Assembly (NCBI RefSeq): GCF_004118375.1
Contig: NZ_SDHX01000002.1
Coordinates: forward strand, 248,001-312,000
Reading direction: 5' to 3'
DNA length: 64,000 nucleotides
Origin: Oleiharenicola lentus
GTDB taxonomy: Bacteria > Verrucomicrobiota > Verrucomicrobiia > Opitutales > Opitutaceae
The notes beneath the pieces are model-generated. The model was not told where the DNA came from. It ran no database searches and saw only the letters and a list, made by a program, of their open reading frames with translations. The position numbers were made by a program, and so were the translations under genes. Below, in pieces: positions 17,607 to 25,652 of this stretch (position 1 is the stretch's first letter; the number at the start of each line of letters is the position of its first letter).

Positions 17607-17861
17607 ATGAACTTTCCTGCCGACCCTGTAATCCGCCAGCAGCTTCCTGGCATCGCTCAGATCATCCGCGACGAAACCTGGCTCGAAGCCGAGCGCCGCG
17701 GCCACACCGTGCCATCCGACGACCCGGTGGTCCGTGCCAATGTCTGCGCCGTAATCCTGCGCATCGGGGCCCGGATGCGTGACGACGCCCTTCAGCAGAT
17801 CGCCGCCGAGCTGAGCAGCTGCACCCACGTCCGTCACCTGGCCTGGCATCGTGCGGCCTGA
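17607..17861 (+). CDS. Small hypothetical protein
   Basis: An 84-residue frame from an ATG at 17607 (MNFPADPVIRQQLPGIAQII). It is rich in charged helical sequence (DETWLEAERRGHTVP, then VCAVILRIGARMRDDALQQI) with no signal peptide or membrane segment. Composition looks coding rather than shadow, and it occupies an otherwise empty region between two divergently or convergently placed genes. No family was recognised. An in-frame start at 17565 would add 14 residues. Confidence 0.5.
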   Translation: MNFPADPVIRQQLPGIAQIIRDETWLEAERRGHTVPSDDPVVRANVCAVILRIGARMRDDALQQIAAELSSCTHVRHLAWHRAA

Positions 17862-17915
17862 GACCGGATCGGGGACCAAGAAATTAGCATCGCCGCGGAC
17901 CCGGCTGGCCGCCGT

Positions 17916-18455
17916 TCACGAGGGATTCGTCGCATCCACGCCGCGGGCGCGCCCGCCATCCTTGATCGGCTTCACGAACTGGTAGTCGATGTCCCAGGGA
18001 AAATAGATCCACTTGTTCTGTTTGAACTCCTTCACGCAGGTGTCCACGAAGGGCCGGCCCGCGGGTTTGGCGTAGAGCGTGGCAAAATGCGCCTTGGGCA
18101 GCAGCGCCCGCACATGCTGCGCGGTCCGTCCGGTATCCACGAGGTCGTCGATCAGAAGAAAGCCTGCGCCATCGCCGGGCACACCCTTGAGCAGGTGCAC
18201 GCCGCCCTGCTGCTGCGCCGGTCCGCCGCCCGCTGCGCCGTAGCTCGACACACAGATCGTGTCGATCAGCCGGATCTCCAGTTCGCGGGCGACCAGCGCC
18301 GCCGGCACAAGCCCGCCGCGCGTGATGGCAATGATGCCCTGCCAGGTGCCCATGTCGTGCAACAGTTGCGAGAGGTAGCGCGCATCCCGGTGCAACTCGG
18401 CCCAGGAAACGACGATTTCGTCGGAATAGCGTGAGATGTCGCCCATACCGCACAC
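17916..18455 (-). CDS. gpt: Xanthine/guanine phosphoribosyltransferase Gpt
   Basis: A 179-residue type I phosphoribosyltransferase closely following E. coli Gpt: WAELHRDARYLSQLL, WQGIIAITRGGLVPAALVAR, the PRPP-binding loop FLLIDDLVDTGRTA and KAHFATLYAKPAGRPFVDT all align by eye. It salvages xanthine and guanine to XMP and GMP. It has an inserted Gly/Gln-rich loop (GAAGGGPAQQQGG) where E. coli is shorter, and about 25 extra residues at the ends. The start could be the ATG at 18455 or 18446. Confidence 0.92.
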   Translation of the reverse strand: MCGMGDISRYSDEIVVSWAELHRDARYLSQLLHDMGTWQGIIAITRGGLVPAALVARELEIRLIDTICVSSYGAAGGGPAQQQGGVHLLKGVPGDGAGFLLIDDLVDTGRTAQHVRALLPKAHFATLYAKPAGRPFVDTCVKEFKQNKWIYFPWDIDYQFVKPIKDGGRARGVDATNPS

Positions 18456-18552
18456 TGCCGCGTCCGCCGTCGGCCGCCAAATCCAAAACCTGCGCAGGCC
18501 TTGCTTGCGGCGGGGCCGGCCTTGCGTTTAGTTGCCACGCAATTCTACCCCC

Positions 18553-19386
18553 ATGCAATCATCCCGGTTCCTGCTCGCCCTCCTGACTTGCCTGCTCGCC
18601 GCGCTGCCGGCGCTCCACTCCGCCGAGGAGCGGGTGAAACTCGGCCTCCAGACGTGGACCTGCAACCGCATGACCTTCGACCAGGTTGTGGAGTTCGCCG
18701 TCAAACACGGCATCAAGCACCTCCAGTTCTTCAGCGGCCAGTTTGATCCTGCCGCGCCCAAGGAGGAAACCCTGCGCAAGAAGGCCATTCTCGATGCCCA
18801 CGGCCTCATCTGCTACACATTCGGCGTCAGCAAGACCTCGCTCGACCCGGCGCAAAACCGCCAGCTCTTCGAGTTCGCCAAGCTCATCGGCGCCAAGTTC
18901 ATCGTCGTGGAGCCGCGCGACCTGGCCGAGTGGGACAACCTGGAGGCGCTGGTAAAGGAATACGACATCAAGCTCGCCATCCACAACCACGGCAAGGGCA
19001 CGGTTTATGGCGACCCCGCGACCGTGCAGGCCATCCTGGCCAAGCGCGACCAGCGCATCGGCGTGTGTCTCGACGTGGGTTGGGTGACAGCGGCCGGCTT
19101 CGACGCCGCGAAGGTGTTCCGCGACTACGGCGACCGCGTCTTCGACCTCCACTTCAAGGACAAGAAGGTTGAGCCCGCCGCCGACGGGAAGGACGTGATC
19201 CTCGATGTGCCCGTTGGCACCGGCGCCGCGAACTACGCCGGCCTTTTCGCCGAGATCAAGCGCAGCGGCTGGTCCGGCGTGCTGGCCATCGAGACCGACA
19301 ACCGCTCCTTCCAGAACGACCCCAACCAGCTCGTCGAGGAAGGAAAGAAGTTCTTCTCCGCCCACTTCGGCGCCACCGCCAGGTAA
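18553..19386 (+). CDS. Exported sugar-phosphate isomerase/epimerase-like TIM-barrel protein
   Basis: A 277-residue protein with a signal peptide (about residues 1-22, RFLLALLTCLLAALPALHS) and an AP-endonuclease-2/xylose-isomerase-like barrel. The likely metal ligands appear in order: VVEPRD, AIHNHGKG, CLDVGWV, DLHFKD and AIETDN. Proteins of this kind act as sugar epimerases or isomerases, many exported in Verrucomicrobia and Planctomycetes; the substrate is unknown. The ATG at 18553 was preferred to a TTG at 18532. Confidence 0.82.
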   Translation: MQSSRFLLALLTCLLAALPALHSAEERVKLGLQTWTCNRMTFDQVVEFAVKHGIKHLQFFSGQFDPAAPKEETLRKKAILDAHGLICYTFGVSKTSLDPAQNRQLFEFAKLIGAKFIVVEPRDLAEWDNLEALVKEYDIKLAIHNHGKGTVYGDPATVQAILAKRDQRIGVCLDVGWVTAAGFDAAKVFRDYGDRVFDLHFKDKKVEPAADGKDVILDVPVGTGAANYAGLFAEIKRSGWSGVLAIETDNRSFQNDPNQLVEEGKKFFSAHFGATAR

Positions 19387-19472
19387 GAGCTAGCCGGAAT
19401 CCGCATCTGCGCAGCAAACTCTAGCGGCGGTCTCCAAAGCCCCTACGCGCCTTCAACCTGCAGCAAATGAAA

Positions 19473-19495
19473 CAGCCCGCGGGATACGCGGGCTG
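19473..19495 (-). terminator. Terminator of the porin-chemoreceptor operon
   Basis: A nine-base-pair stem (CAGCCCGCG / CGCGGGCTG) with a five-base loop lies 39 bases beyond the chemoreceptor stop; on the minus strand it is followed by TTTC. It also lies after the plus-strand TIM-barrel gene and may serve both directions. Confidence 0.65.
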
Positions 19496-19533
19496 GTGGC
19501 GGGATCAGCGCACTCCGGTCGCAACGGCGGGGC

Positions 19534-21132
19534 TCAGGACTTGGGATCGGTCCAAAAGTCCTCGCCCGCTCCGGCGGTCACGGCATGAGCCGCGGCCTTG
19601 GCCGCCGGCTTGCGCGAGGACAGAACCGGCGCCGCGGGAGCAATAGCTGCGGGAGCGGGTGCTTTGGAACGCGCGCCGACCAGCTGGCGGAGCTCGTCCA
19701 CGAGGCTCTGCAGGTGGGTGGCCTGGCTGGAAAGCTCCTGGGCGGCAGCCGCAGATTCCTCGGCGCTGGCGGCGTTGGCCTGCGTGATTTTGTCCATGCG
19801 GGAAACGGCCTCGTTGACCTGGACGATGCCGGTGGACTGTTCGGCAGAGGAACCGGCGATCTCGACAACCAGCTCGTCCATGCGGCGGACCTGGCCAACG
19901 ATTCGGCCGAGCATCTCGGACACCTCGGTGCTGACCCGGACACCTTCCTCGCTCTTTTGGAGCGCCGCCTCGATCTTGCCGGCCGTTTCCTTGGCGGCGG
20001 TGGCGGAACGCTGGGCGAGCGCGCGCACCTCGTCGGCAACAACGGCGAAACCGGCGCCGGCCTCGCCTGCGCGGGCCGCCTCGACGGCGGCGTTGAGGGC
20101 GAGGATGTTGGTCTGGAAGGCAATCTCGTCGATCGTCTTGATGATGTTGGCGATCTCGCTGGAGGAGGTCTTGATGCCGGCCATGGCCTCGGTCATGCGC
20201 TGCATGCCGGCCGCGCCGGCGTCCACGGCGATGCGAGCCTCGGAGGCGACCTGCTTGGCCTGCTGGGCGGAGTCGGCGTTGCGCTTGGTCATGCTCGACA
20301 TCTCCTCGAGCGAAGCGCTGGTCTCCTCCAGCGCGGCGGCCTGCTCGCTGGAACCATCGGCGAGACGGGTGCTCGTGGCGTTGAAGCCGCGGGCCTTGAC
20401 ATTGATGTCGCCGGCCTCGTCACCGAGCGCGCCGGAGAGCTGGCCGAAGCGGCGGCTCACGCGGAAGTTCAGGAACTGCACAGCGCCGACGGCCACGATG
20501 GCGAGGCCACCGATAATCGAACCGAGCACCAGGGTGATGCGAAGGTTGTGGTCGAGCACCTCGCGGGTCTCCTGCCCGTTGCGGCTGGAGAGGGCGAAGA
20601 CATGGCCCTGGAGAGAGCTGAGCGCAGCCTCCACTGCGCCGTAGTCGCGGGCGACGTCGCCGTCGAGAATCTGCATGGCGCGCTCGAAGTCGCTCGCCTT
20701 GAGCGCTTCCTGAAGCCTTCCGATGGAGGCGTCGTATTTGGCCAGTGCGGCCGAGACCTTCTCCTGGGCGGCCCGGGCATCGGCGGTTTCAATCAGGCGG
20801 CCGAGCGTGCCCATGTGCTCGCCGACGGCGCGGCGGAGCGTGGCGGCCTCGGTGAGCTTGCGGGCTTGGGTTTCTTCGTCGCGTCCGGTGACATATTCGA
20901 GGTTGGCCAGGTTGTATTTCAGCACCGCCTCCTGCAGCCGGGCCAGCGATTGCAGGCCGGGCAGCAGGCGCTCACTGAGCTCCGCGGTGCGGGCAGAGCC
21001 CGACTGCGAGAAGCGGTAGCTGGTCACCCCGAGCACCACGATGAGGGCCGCCAGGAAGGCGAAGCCGAGCGTGATGCCGAGGAACGAGCGCCGCAGGTTG
21101 AGGACGGTGGAGCGGGAGGCGGGCGAGGACAT
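19534..21132 (-). CDS. Methyl-accepting chemotaxis protein
   Basis: A 532-residue chemoreceptor. There are two membrane segments (about 18-43 and 205-228) around a roughly 160-residue helical periplasmic domain resembling four-helix-bundle sensors. The cytoplasmic signalling domain carries the hairpin tip [21 protein letters not shown] and [17 protein letters not shown]. An alanine/proline tail ends in EDFWTDPKS, not the classical CheR-tether pentapeptide. It is last in an operon behind a porin and a PstS-like binding protein, which suggests the sensed ligand passes through those proteins. Confidence 0.95.
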   Translation of the reverse strand: MSSPASRSTVLNLRRSFLGITLGFAFLAALIVVLGVTSYRFSQSGSARTAELSERLLPGLQSLARLQEAVLKYNLANLEYVTGRDEETQARKLTEAATLRRAVGEHMGTLGRLIETADARAAQEKVSAALAKYDASIGRLQEALKASDFERAMQILDGDVARDYGAVEAALSSLQGHVFALSSRNGQETREVLDHNLRITLVLGSIIGGLAIVAVGAVQFLNFRVSRRFGQLSGALGDEAGDINVKARGFNATSTRLADGSSEQAAALEETSASLEEMSSMTKRNADSAQQAKQVASEARIAVDAGAAGMQRMTEAMAGIKTSSSEIANIIKTIDEIAFQTNILALNAAVEAARAGEAGAGFAVVADEVRALAQRSATAAKETAGKIEAALQKSEEGVRVSTEVSEMLGRIVGQVRRMDELVVEIAGSSAEQSTGIVQVNEAVSRMDKITQANAASAEESAAAAQELSSQATHLQSLVDELRQLVGARSKAPAPAAIAPAAPVLSSRKPAAKAAAHAVTAGAGEDFWTDPKS

Positions 21133-21179
21133 GGGAACGGAGGTGAAGGAACGGAGACCGGGCGAAAACAGACGGGCGA

Positions 21180-21608
21180 TCAGGAGGCGGGCGTAAGCGT
21201 GGCGACCGAGGTGTCGGCCGCGGCGGCATCGACGAAGCCGATGGCGCCGGGCGTCTCGGCCACGAACTTGCGGAGGTCCTCCGCGCTGTCGAAGGCCTTG
21301 GGGGCGGTGCCGCCACCGGTCATGGCGAGGCGACGCCAGTGATTGTTGAAGGCGCTGGCGTTCATCGCGACGGAGCCCTGGAGGAACTCGTCGGCAACGG
21401 GACCGGTCTTGAGCACGGCGAGCACGACGCGGCCGGCGCCGTCCCAGGCGACTTTCTTGCCGAGGAACACGGCCTTGACGGTGGCGCCGTCGATTTTCTC
21501 GGCGGCGACGTTTTTGTTGCCGATGAGCACGGGCGCGGCCGAGGCCGCGGTAGCGGCCAGCGCGAAGCCGGCCAGGGCGACAAGGAGGCGGAGAGAGTTG
21601 GATTTCAT
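21180..21608 (-). CDS. Small PstS-like periplasmic binding protein
   Basis: A 142-residue exported protein (signal peptide about 1-24, ending SAAP) with the PBP-like fold of short phosphate-ABC-transporter-like proteins: [39 protein letters not shown], and [17 protein letters not shown]. Full PstS proteins are about 330 residues, so this is a single small domain. No ABC transporter genes are present, so transport is unlikely. It sits between a porin and a chemoreceptor and may present a ligand to the receptor. Confidence 0.75.
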   Translation of the reverse strand: MKSNSLRLLVALAGFALAATAASAAPVLIGNKNVAAEKIDGATVKAVFLGKKVAWDGAGRVVLAVLKTGPVADEFLQGSVAMNASAFNNHWRRLAMTGGGTAPKAFDSAEDLRKFVAETPGAIGFVDAAAADTSVATLTPAS

Positions 21609-21628
21609 GGCGGTAGGTTCCGAGGAAC

Positions 21629-22840
21629 TCAGAAGCTGAAGGTGGTCTTGGCGGCGAAGAAGGAGGAGGTGTCCTTCATGACGGGATTGGGCGTGCGGGC
21701 CGTGTTGAAGACGTTGTAGCTGCCGTCGATGTAGTGACCCTCGAGCTTGACGGTGACGTGCTCGTTGACGTCACAGCGGACGCTGAGCGCGTAGTCGTGC
21801 AGCTCCTTGTCGGCGCGCCGGTCGTTGGAAGAGGGAAAACGGTTGGTCGCGACGGAGTAGTAGGCACCGGCCTCGAAACGGCCGGCGAAGCGGCGGGCGG
21901 CGGAGACATACCAGTTGTTGATACCGTAGTTGCCGCGATTGTTGACGACGATCGGGGCGGCGTTGAGCAGGGTCGTGCCGTCGGTCTGCTGGAACTCGGC
22001 GGCGAAGGTCCAGTCGTTGCGCACGTATTCGAGGCCGACGGTGGAGTAGTTCATCTCGGGGAGCGACAGATTGAGCGTGAGCGGAAACGGGACGGCGCCG
22101 AACTGGCCGGTGCTGTCGAGTTCGGTCATGCGCGACCAGGAGAGGTGCGCCTTGAGGCCGCTGACCGGAGTGTTCCAGTCGAGCGAGAATCCACCGACGG
22201 CATCCAGCTGGAGGGTCTGCACGCCCGCGGCGTTGAACACGCCGGCGCTGTTGAAGTAGTCGGCCACGCCCTGGTCGATGCCCATCGGGATGTCGCCGTA
22301 GAAGGCTTTGTAGTCGAGCGAACCGGCGCGCCCGAGCGAGAGGGAGCCGTAAAGCATGCCGCCGTCGAAGGACGAGTTGTAGTCGCGCATGATCGGGTTG
22401 TAAACCGACATGGGCAGGAACACGAAGGGGCGGACGACGTCGAGGTCGAGAGCCTCGCCATAAAGGCCCTTGGGATACTTGATGCGGCCGGCGCGGATGC
22501 CGAATTCGGGGCGGAAGTTGTAGTCGGCCACCGCCCAGTCGAGCATGACCTTGTCGTTACCGTAATTGCCGAGACGCTGGGCGAAGCCCTGGGCGCCGAG
22601 GCGCAGATGCGAGCCCACGGTGGTGGAGACATTGACCGCCATCTCGCGGAAGTCGAAGGTGCCGTCCTTGGCCTCGAACGGGTAGTTGTTACCGGAGCTT
22701 TGGAGCCAGCCCTGGCTGAAGAAGCCGCCGATCTGGACATTGTCCTTGGCGCCCACAGTGAGGGCAGCGGCGGAGCGAGTTGCGGTCATGCCGGCGAAAA
22801 GGGTCGCCAGGCACACGAGGAGGATGGTCTTGGATTTCAT
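21629..22840 (-). CDS. Outer-membrane porin-like beta-barrel protein
   Basis: A 403-residue protein with a signal peptide (about 1-25) and alternating hydrophobic/polar beta-strand pattern ending in Phe (KTTFSF), the usual outer-membrane insertion signal. Visible motifs include [20 protein letters not shown] and [20 protein letters not shown], typical of trimeric-porin-like proteins. It opens an operon with a PstS-like protein and a chemoreceptor. A sigma-28-like promoter and a structured leader with a terminator hairpin lie upstream. Confidence 0.85.
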   Translation of the reverse strand: MKSKTILLVCLATLFAGMTATRSAAALTVGAKDNVQIGGFFSQGWLQSSGNNYPFEAKDGTFDFREMAVNVSTTVGSHLRLGAQGFAQRLGNYGNDKVMLDWAVADYNFRPEFGIRAGRIKYPKGLYGEALDLDVVRPFVFLPMSVYNPIMRDYNSSFDGGMLYGSLSLGRAGSLDYKAFYGDIPMGIDQGVADYFNSAGVFNAAGVQTLQLDAVGGFSLDWNTPVSGLKAHLSWSRMTELDSTGQFGAVPFPLTLNLSLPEMNYSTVGLEYVRNDWTFAAEFQQTDGTTLLNAAPIVVNNRGNYGINNWYVSAARRFAGRFEAGAYYSVATNRFPSSNDRRADKELHDYALSVRCDVNEHVTVKLEGHYIDGSYNVFNTARTPNPVMKDTSSFFAAKTTFSF

Positions 22841-22890
22841 GTTCTGCTTTGGGAAGTTTCTCGTTCGATCTTCAGTCCGCTTCGGGCAGC

Positions 22891-22935
22891 AAAAAAGGCA
22901 CAGCCGACAACCCAGGTGGGGTTGCTTGCCGTGCC
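22891..22935 (-). terminator. Intrinsic terminator inside the porin leader (possible attenuator)
   Basis: On the minus strand GGCACGGC pairs with GCTGTGCC (22935-22928 with 22904-22897), with an inner CAACCC/GGGTTG stem, and is followed directly by six T residues (22896-22891). It lies about 50 bases before the porin ATG and downstream of the candidate promoter at 23010-23037, so it would cut the mRNA short unless prevented. Two more stems precede it (22976-22992, and ACAGG/CCTGT around 22946-22964). Confidence 0.7.
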
Positions 22936-23009
22936 TCCGACTTACAGGCCTGGATATCCTGTCCGTGAAAGCTACCCGCGGGCGGCCCGCGGATCTCGTT
23001 GTCCCCTGA

Positions 23010-23037
23010 CTATCGGGCAGACCGCCTGATTTCTTTA
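23010..23037 (-). promoter_or_regulatory. Sigma-28-like promoter of porin-chemoreceptor operon
   Basis: TAAA (23037-23034), 16-base spacer, then CCCGATAG (23017-23010), six of eight matches to the FliA -10 box GCCGATAA. Transcription would begin near 23003, giving a leader of about 160 bases before the porin ATG. Confidence 0.45.
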
Positions 23038-23182
23038 GGAAAATCCTTACGACCGGTATTCAAGGCCATGAATCCCAGCCGACCGATCATAGTGCCACCG
23101 CCCGCAAACGCCGCTTGGCTTCACGGCGGCCGGGCGCATTTCTAAACTAACCGGGCTGCCGCGGCAAATGATTCGGTGCGCC

Positions 23183-23238
23183 AAAAAAGGAAAGCCCGCC
23201 ATGCATGGCGGGCCTTCCTCACACACACCGAACCTATA
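23183..23238 (-). ncRNA. Candidate short RNA with own sigma-28-like promoter and terminator
   Basis: A transcript started about seven bases after the -10 box at 23245-23252 would meet a very strong terminator within 60 bases. The stem is a perfect 20-base palindrome (23194-23213) extended by GGAA/TTCC and followed on the minus strand by six T residues (23188-23183). No reading frame longer than a few codons fits before the stop signal. The RNA is inferred only from promoter plus terminator. Confidence 0.45.
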
Positions 23239-23244
23239 CCCGTG

Positions 23245-23271
23245 CTATCGGCTTGAACGGCTTCGGCTTTA
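23245..23271 (-). promoter_or_regulatory. Near-perfect sigma-28-like promoter without a gene
   Basis: TAAAGCCG, 11-base spacer, GCCGATAG (seven of eight in the -10 box, exact TAAA, exact N15 spacing). It points away from cheD toward an intrinsic terminator only about 30-60 bases downstream and toward the porin operon beyond it. Confidence 0.6.
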
Positions 23272-23415
23272 GCGGGAACCGGAAGTTAAACCGGCGGCGG
23301 AAACCTGCACCCTGAGGCAACCTGCCCCCGGCTAACCCCGGGTTGAATTTTACCAATGGGCCGGCCGGTTTGCTGTTTCCAGTCACAAAACATCCACACT
23401 CCGCATGCGTTGCCC

Positions 23416-23442
23416 TAAAGTTCGGCGCCGGCGCGACGACTG
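23416..23442 (+). promoter_or_regulatory. Weak sigma-28-like promoter of cheD
   Basis: TAAAGTTC (seven of eight to the -35 consensus), 11-base spacer, GACGACTG (four of eight in the -10). The leader to the cheD ATG would be about 86 bases. The -10 match is poor, so this is tentative. Confidence 0.3.
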
Positions 23443-23534
23443 AGGGAGTGCCGGCGCAAGCGCCGCATTTCGATGTCTCCCCCACTCCAATCCCCTGCCA
23501 AGGCCAGCGCGCAGGACGCGCGGGCGTGCCAACC

Positions 23535-24065
23535 ATGAGCGGCGCCCCGACCATTTCCTCCCTTTCCTCCCTGTTCGCGCAACGCGTTGTCGTCGGCGTG
23601 GGTGACATGGCCGTCTCGAACAACACCGGCACGATGCTCAGCACCTATGCGCTGGGCTCCTGCATCGGGGTGATTGCCTACGATCCCGGAGCCAAATGCG
23701 GTGGTATCCTGCACCTGATGCTGCCGGAAGCCTCCGTTTCACCGCAGAAGGCCCAGACCCAGCCCGCGATGTTTGCCGACACCGGCCTGCCGCTGTTTTT
23801 CAAGGGCCTGGTCGGCCTCAAGGCCGAGCGGGCCCGCCTGAAGCTGTTTGTGGCCGGAGGGGCCAGCGTGCTCTCGGGCCAGGACCCTTTCAAGATCGGC
23901 GAACGCAACACCCGGGCCACCTTGGATTTCATCAACCAAAACCGCCTGAACGTGATCAAGACCGAGACGGGCGGCTCGGTGAACCGCACCGTCCACCTCG
24001 AGCTGAACACGGGCAACGTGAACCTGATCAGCCCCCTCGGAAAGCTGAACATCAGCCTGGCCTGA
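23535..24065 (+). CDS. cheD: Chemoreceptor glutamine deamidase CheD
   Basis: A 176-residue CheD. The catalytic Cys and His are in TYALGSCIGVIAYDP and GGILHLMLP; the C-terminal FINQNRLNVIKTETGGSVNR, then the NVNLISPLGKL end, also fit. It deamidates receptor glutamines and in some bacteria assists a CheC/CheX phosphatase; a cheX lies 9 kb away. The start at 23535 (MSGAPTISS) was chosen over an in-frame start at 23343 that adds a 64-residue non-family leader. Ribosome site is weak. Confidence 0.93.
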   Translation: MSGAPTISSLSSLFAQRVVVGVGDMAVSNNTGTMLSTYALGSCIGVIAYDPGAKCGGILHLMLPEASVSPQKAQTQPAMFADTGLPLFFKGLVGLKAERARLKLFVAGGASVLSGQDPFKIGERNTRATLDFINQNRLNVIKTETGGSVNRTVHLELNTGNVNLISPLGKLNISLA

Positions 24066-24083
24066 GGCCGGGGAAGCGAATCG

Positions 24084-24109
24084 CACCGGGGCGGGGACGC
24101 CCCGGCTCC
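24084..24109. repeat. REP-like repeat, left copy
   Basis: A 26-base GC-rich palindromic unit (core GGGGCGGGGACGCCCC) that recurs with 24 of 26 identical bases at 24693-24718. The two copies bracket the decayed REP-type transposase. A second small hairpin (CGCTCCG-TCG-CGGAGCG, about 24129-24145) lies just inside. Confidence 0.65.
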
Positions 24110-24205
24110 CAAAACACACAGGCCAGGTTGGATGCGCTCCGTCGCGGAGCGTGGAGCCGGCCCGCCCTCGGGGCGGTTAGGGTCATCGTTGCCGCTCCTA
24201 TAAGC

Positions 24206-24688
24206 GAACTTCAGTGTGGCATCGTGCAACCGCATCGCCACCTAGCCCATGTGCTGCCGTTTGTTCGTCATCTGCTGTTTTTTCTCACTGTGGTGGCGAA
24301 CCAGCGGCAGAGCGTGCTCACGGCCGAACCGGTCTTGGCCGCCCTGACCGAGATCTGGCGCCGATCCGCGGAAATCGACGGCTGGATGGTCGGCGACTAT
24401 CTGCTGATGTCTGACCATGTGCACCTCTTCGCCAAGGGTGCCCACGACGCCAATCCTCTAGCCACCTGGATCGGAGCTTGGAAATCACTCAGCTCTCGAC
24501 GGCTGAAACCGGTGCTCCGCCTCACCGGCGCACTGTGACAGGCAGACTATTTCGACCGCTATCTGCGCTCGCAGGACAACTATCGCGAGAAGTGGGATTA
24601 CGTCGCGCTAAATCCGGTGCGAAAGGAATTGTGCAAGCAGCCTGAGGATTGGCCCTGGAAAGGACGTTTGCACGAAATCGACCGCTGA
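24206..24688 (+). pseudogene. Decayed REP-associated tyrosine transposase (RAYT, IS200/Y1 family)
   Basis: One frame encodes a RAYT-like protein: FFLTVVANQRQSVL, the HUH motif in YLLMSDHVHLFAKG, then DYFDRYLRSQDNYREKWDYV and NPVRKELCKQPEDWPWKG with the catalytic Tyr region. It is interrupted by a TGA at 24536-24538 exactly where relatives have Trp (GAL-stop-QADYFDR), so a single TGG-to-TGA change explains it. No Met start is in frame upstream, so the 5' end is also doubtful. RAYTs mobilise REP palindromes; matching repeats flank this one. Confidence 0.8.
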
Positions 24689-24692
24689 ATTC

Positions 24693-24718
24693 CACCGGGG
24701 CGGGGGCGCCCCGCCTCC
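24693..24718. repeat. REP-like repeat, right copy
   Basis: Second copy of the 26-base repeat (core GGGGCGGGGGCGCCCC), differing at two positions from the left copy and starting five bases after the transposase remnant's final stop. Direct orientation. Confidence 0.65.
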
Positions 24719-24760
24719 AGTAAATGCACAAACCCGGGTGGTCGCTGCCCACCCTACCCC

Positions 24761-25639
24761 TTACAGCGAAATCGAGCCTTCGTGGAGGCGTTCGCCGAGA
24801 CGGGCCGAGGCCTTTTCCAGCACGATCGGCATGGTGGCTTCGAGCATCTCGGGGGTGAAGCCCCACTCCTTGAGGAACGCACCATGGATCACGCCCATGA
24901 ACCCCTCCTCCATCACGCCCGGTCCCATCGACGTGGCCAGATATTTGGCGGCGTGCAGGTGGGCCAGCAACGGGAGTGCCGCGACCGGCGCGCTGGCCGG
25001 GGCGAACTGATGCTCCACCGCGAGGACAAAGAGCGACGGAAAATTCCAGGCATTGAGCAACCGGATGCTCGCATCGGCGTGGTGGTAACCGAGCACCGTG
25101 CGCTCGGCCTGCTCCCAGGTGCAGCGGGTCTGCTCGGCGCAGACACGCACCGCGGGATAAAAGTCGGCACAGCTGTGCGCCAGCGCGAGCTTGCCCACGT
25201 CGCTGACGAGACCGGACGTGTAGGCGAGTTGGGGATCGAGGCGCTCGGTGGTGGCGGCGAGCATCTCCGCCGCGATGGCGGTGATGAGCGCATGGCGGCT
25301 GAAATCACCGGGCGACCAGCGCAGACCCTTGCCTGCGCCCGACTCCCAGCGGCCCACCAGCGCGAGAGCGGCCAGGCGGTAGATTTCCTTGGCGCCGAGA
25401 CGGAACACCGCCTCCTCCACCGTGGTGACCTTGCCCCCACCCATGGCGGCCGAGTTGGCCAGACGCAGGGTCGAGGCGGCCAACGACGCGTCGAGCGAGA
25501 TCAGGCGCTCAATGTCGGCCGAGGAGCTGTCGTCGCTCTGCAGCGCCAGCGCGAGCTTGGGCAGCAACGAGGGCGCGCAGGGCAGCTTCAGGGCGGCGTC
25601 ACAAACCTTGTCGAGAGTCGGAGGCAGGTTGGCGGGCAT
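24761..25639 (-). CDS. HDOD-domain signalling protein
   Basis: A 292-residue HDOD protein (a catalytically reduced HD relative). LPCAPSLLPKLALALQSDDS, LDASLAASTLRLANSAAMGG, TTVEEAVFRLGAKEIYRLAA and TSGLVSDVGKLALAHSCADF are the family landmarks. HDOD proteins tie cyclic-di-GMP, stress and motility signals to kinases; no enzyme activity is expected. It is coupled to cheA, starting 13 bases after the cheA stop. The ATG at 25639 was preferred over one at 25696 that lies inside cheA. Confidence 0.88.
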   Translation of the reverse strand: MPANLPPTLDKVCDAALKLPCAPSLLPKLALALQSDDSSSADIERLISLDASLAASTLRLANSAAMGGGKVTTVEEAVFRLGAKEIYRLAALALVGRWESGAGKGLRWSPGDFSRHALITAIAAEMLAATTERLDPQLAYTSGLVSDVGKLALAHSCADFYPAVRVCAEQTRCTWEQAERTVLGYHHADASIRLLNAWNFPSLFVLAVEHQFAPASAPVAALPLLAHLHAAKYLATSMGPGVMEEGFMGVIHGAFLKEWGFTPEMLEATMPIVLEKASARLGERLHEGSISL

Positions 25640-25652
25640 CGGGATTTGCCGC

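Noticed and set aside
22891-23003. Cyclic-di-GMP riboswitch in the porin leader
   Set aside because: The conserved bases of the known classes were not found; only generic stems are present.
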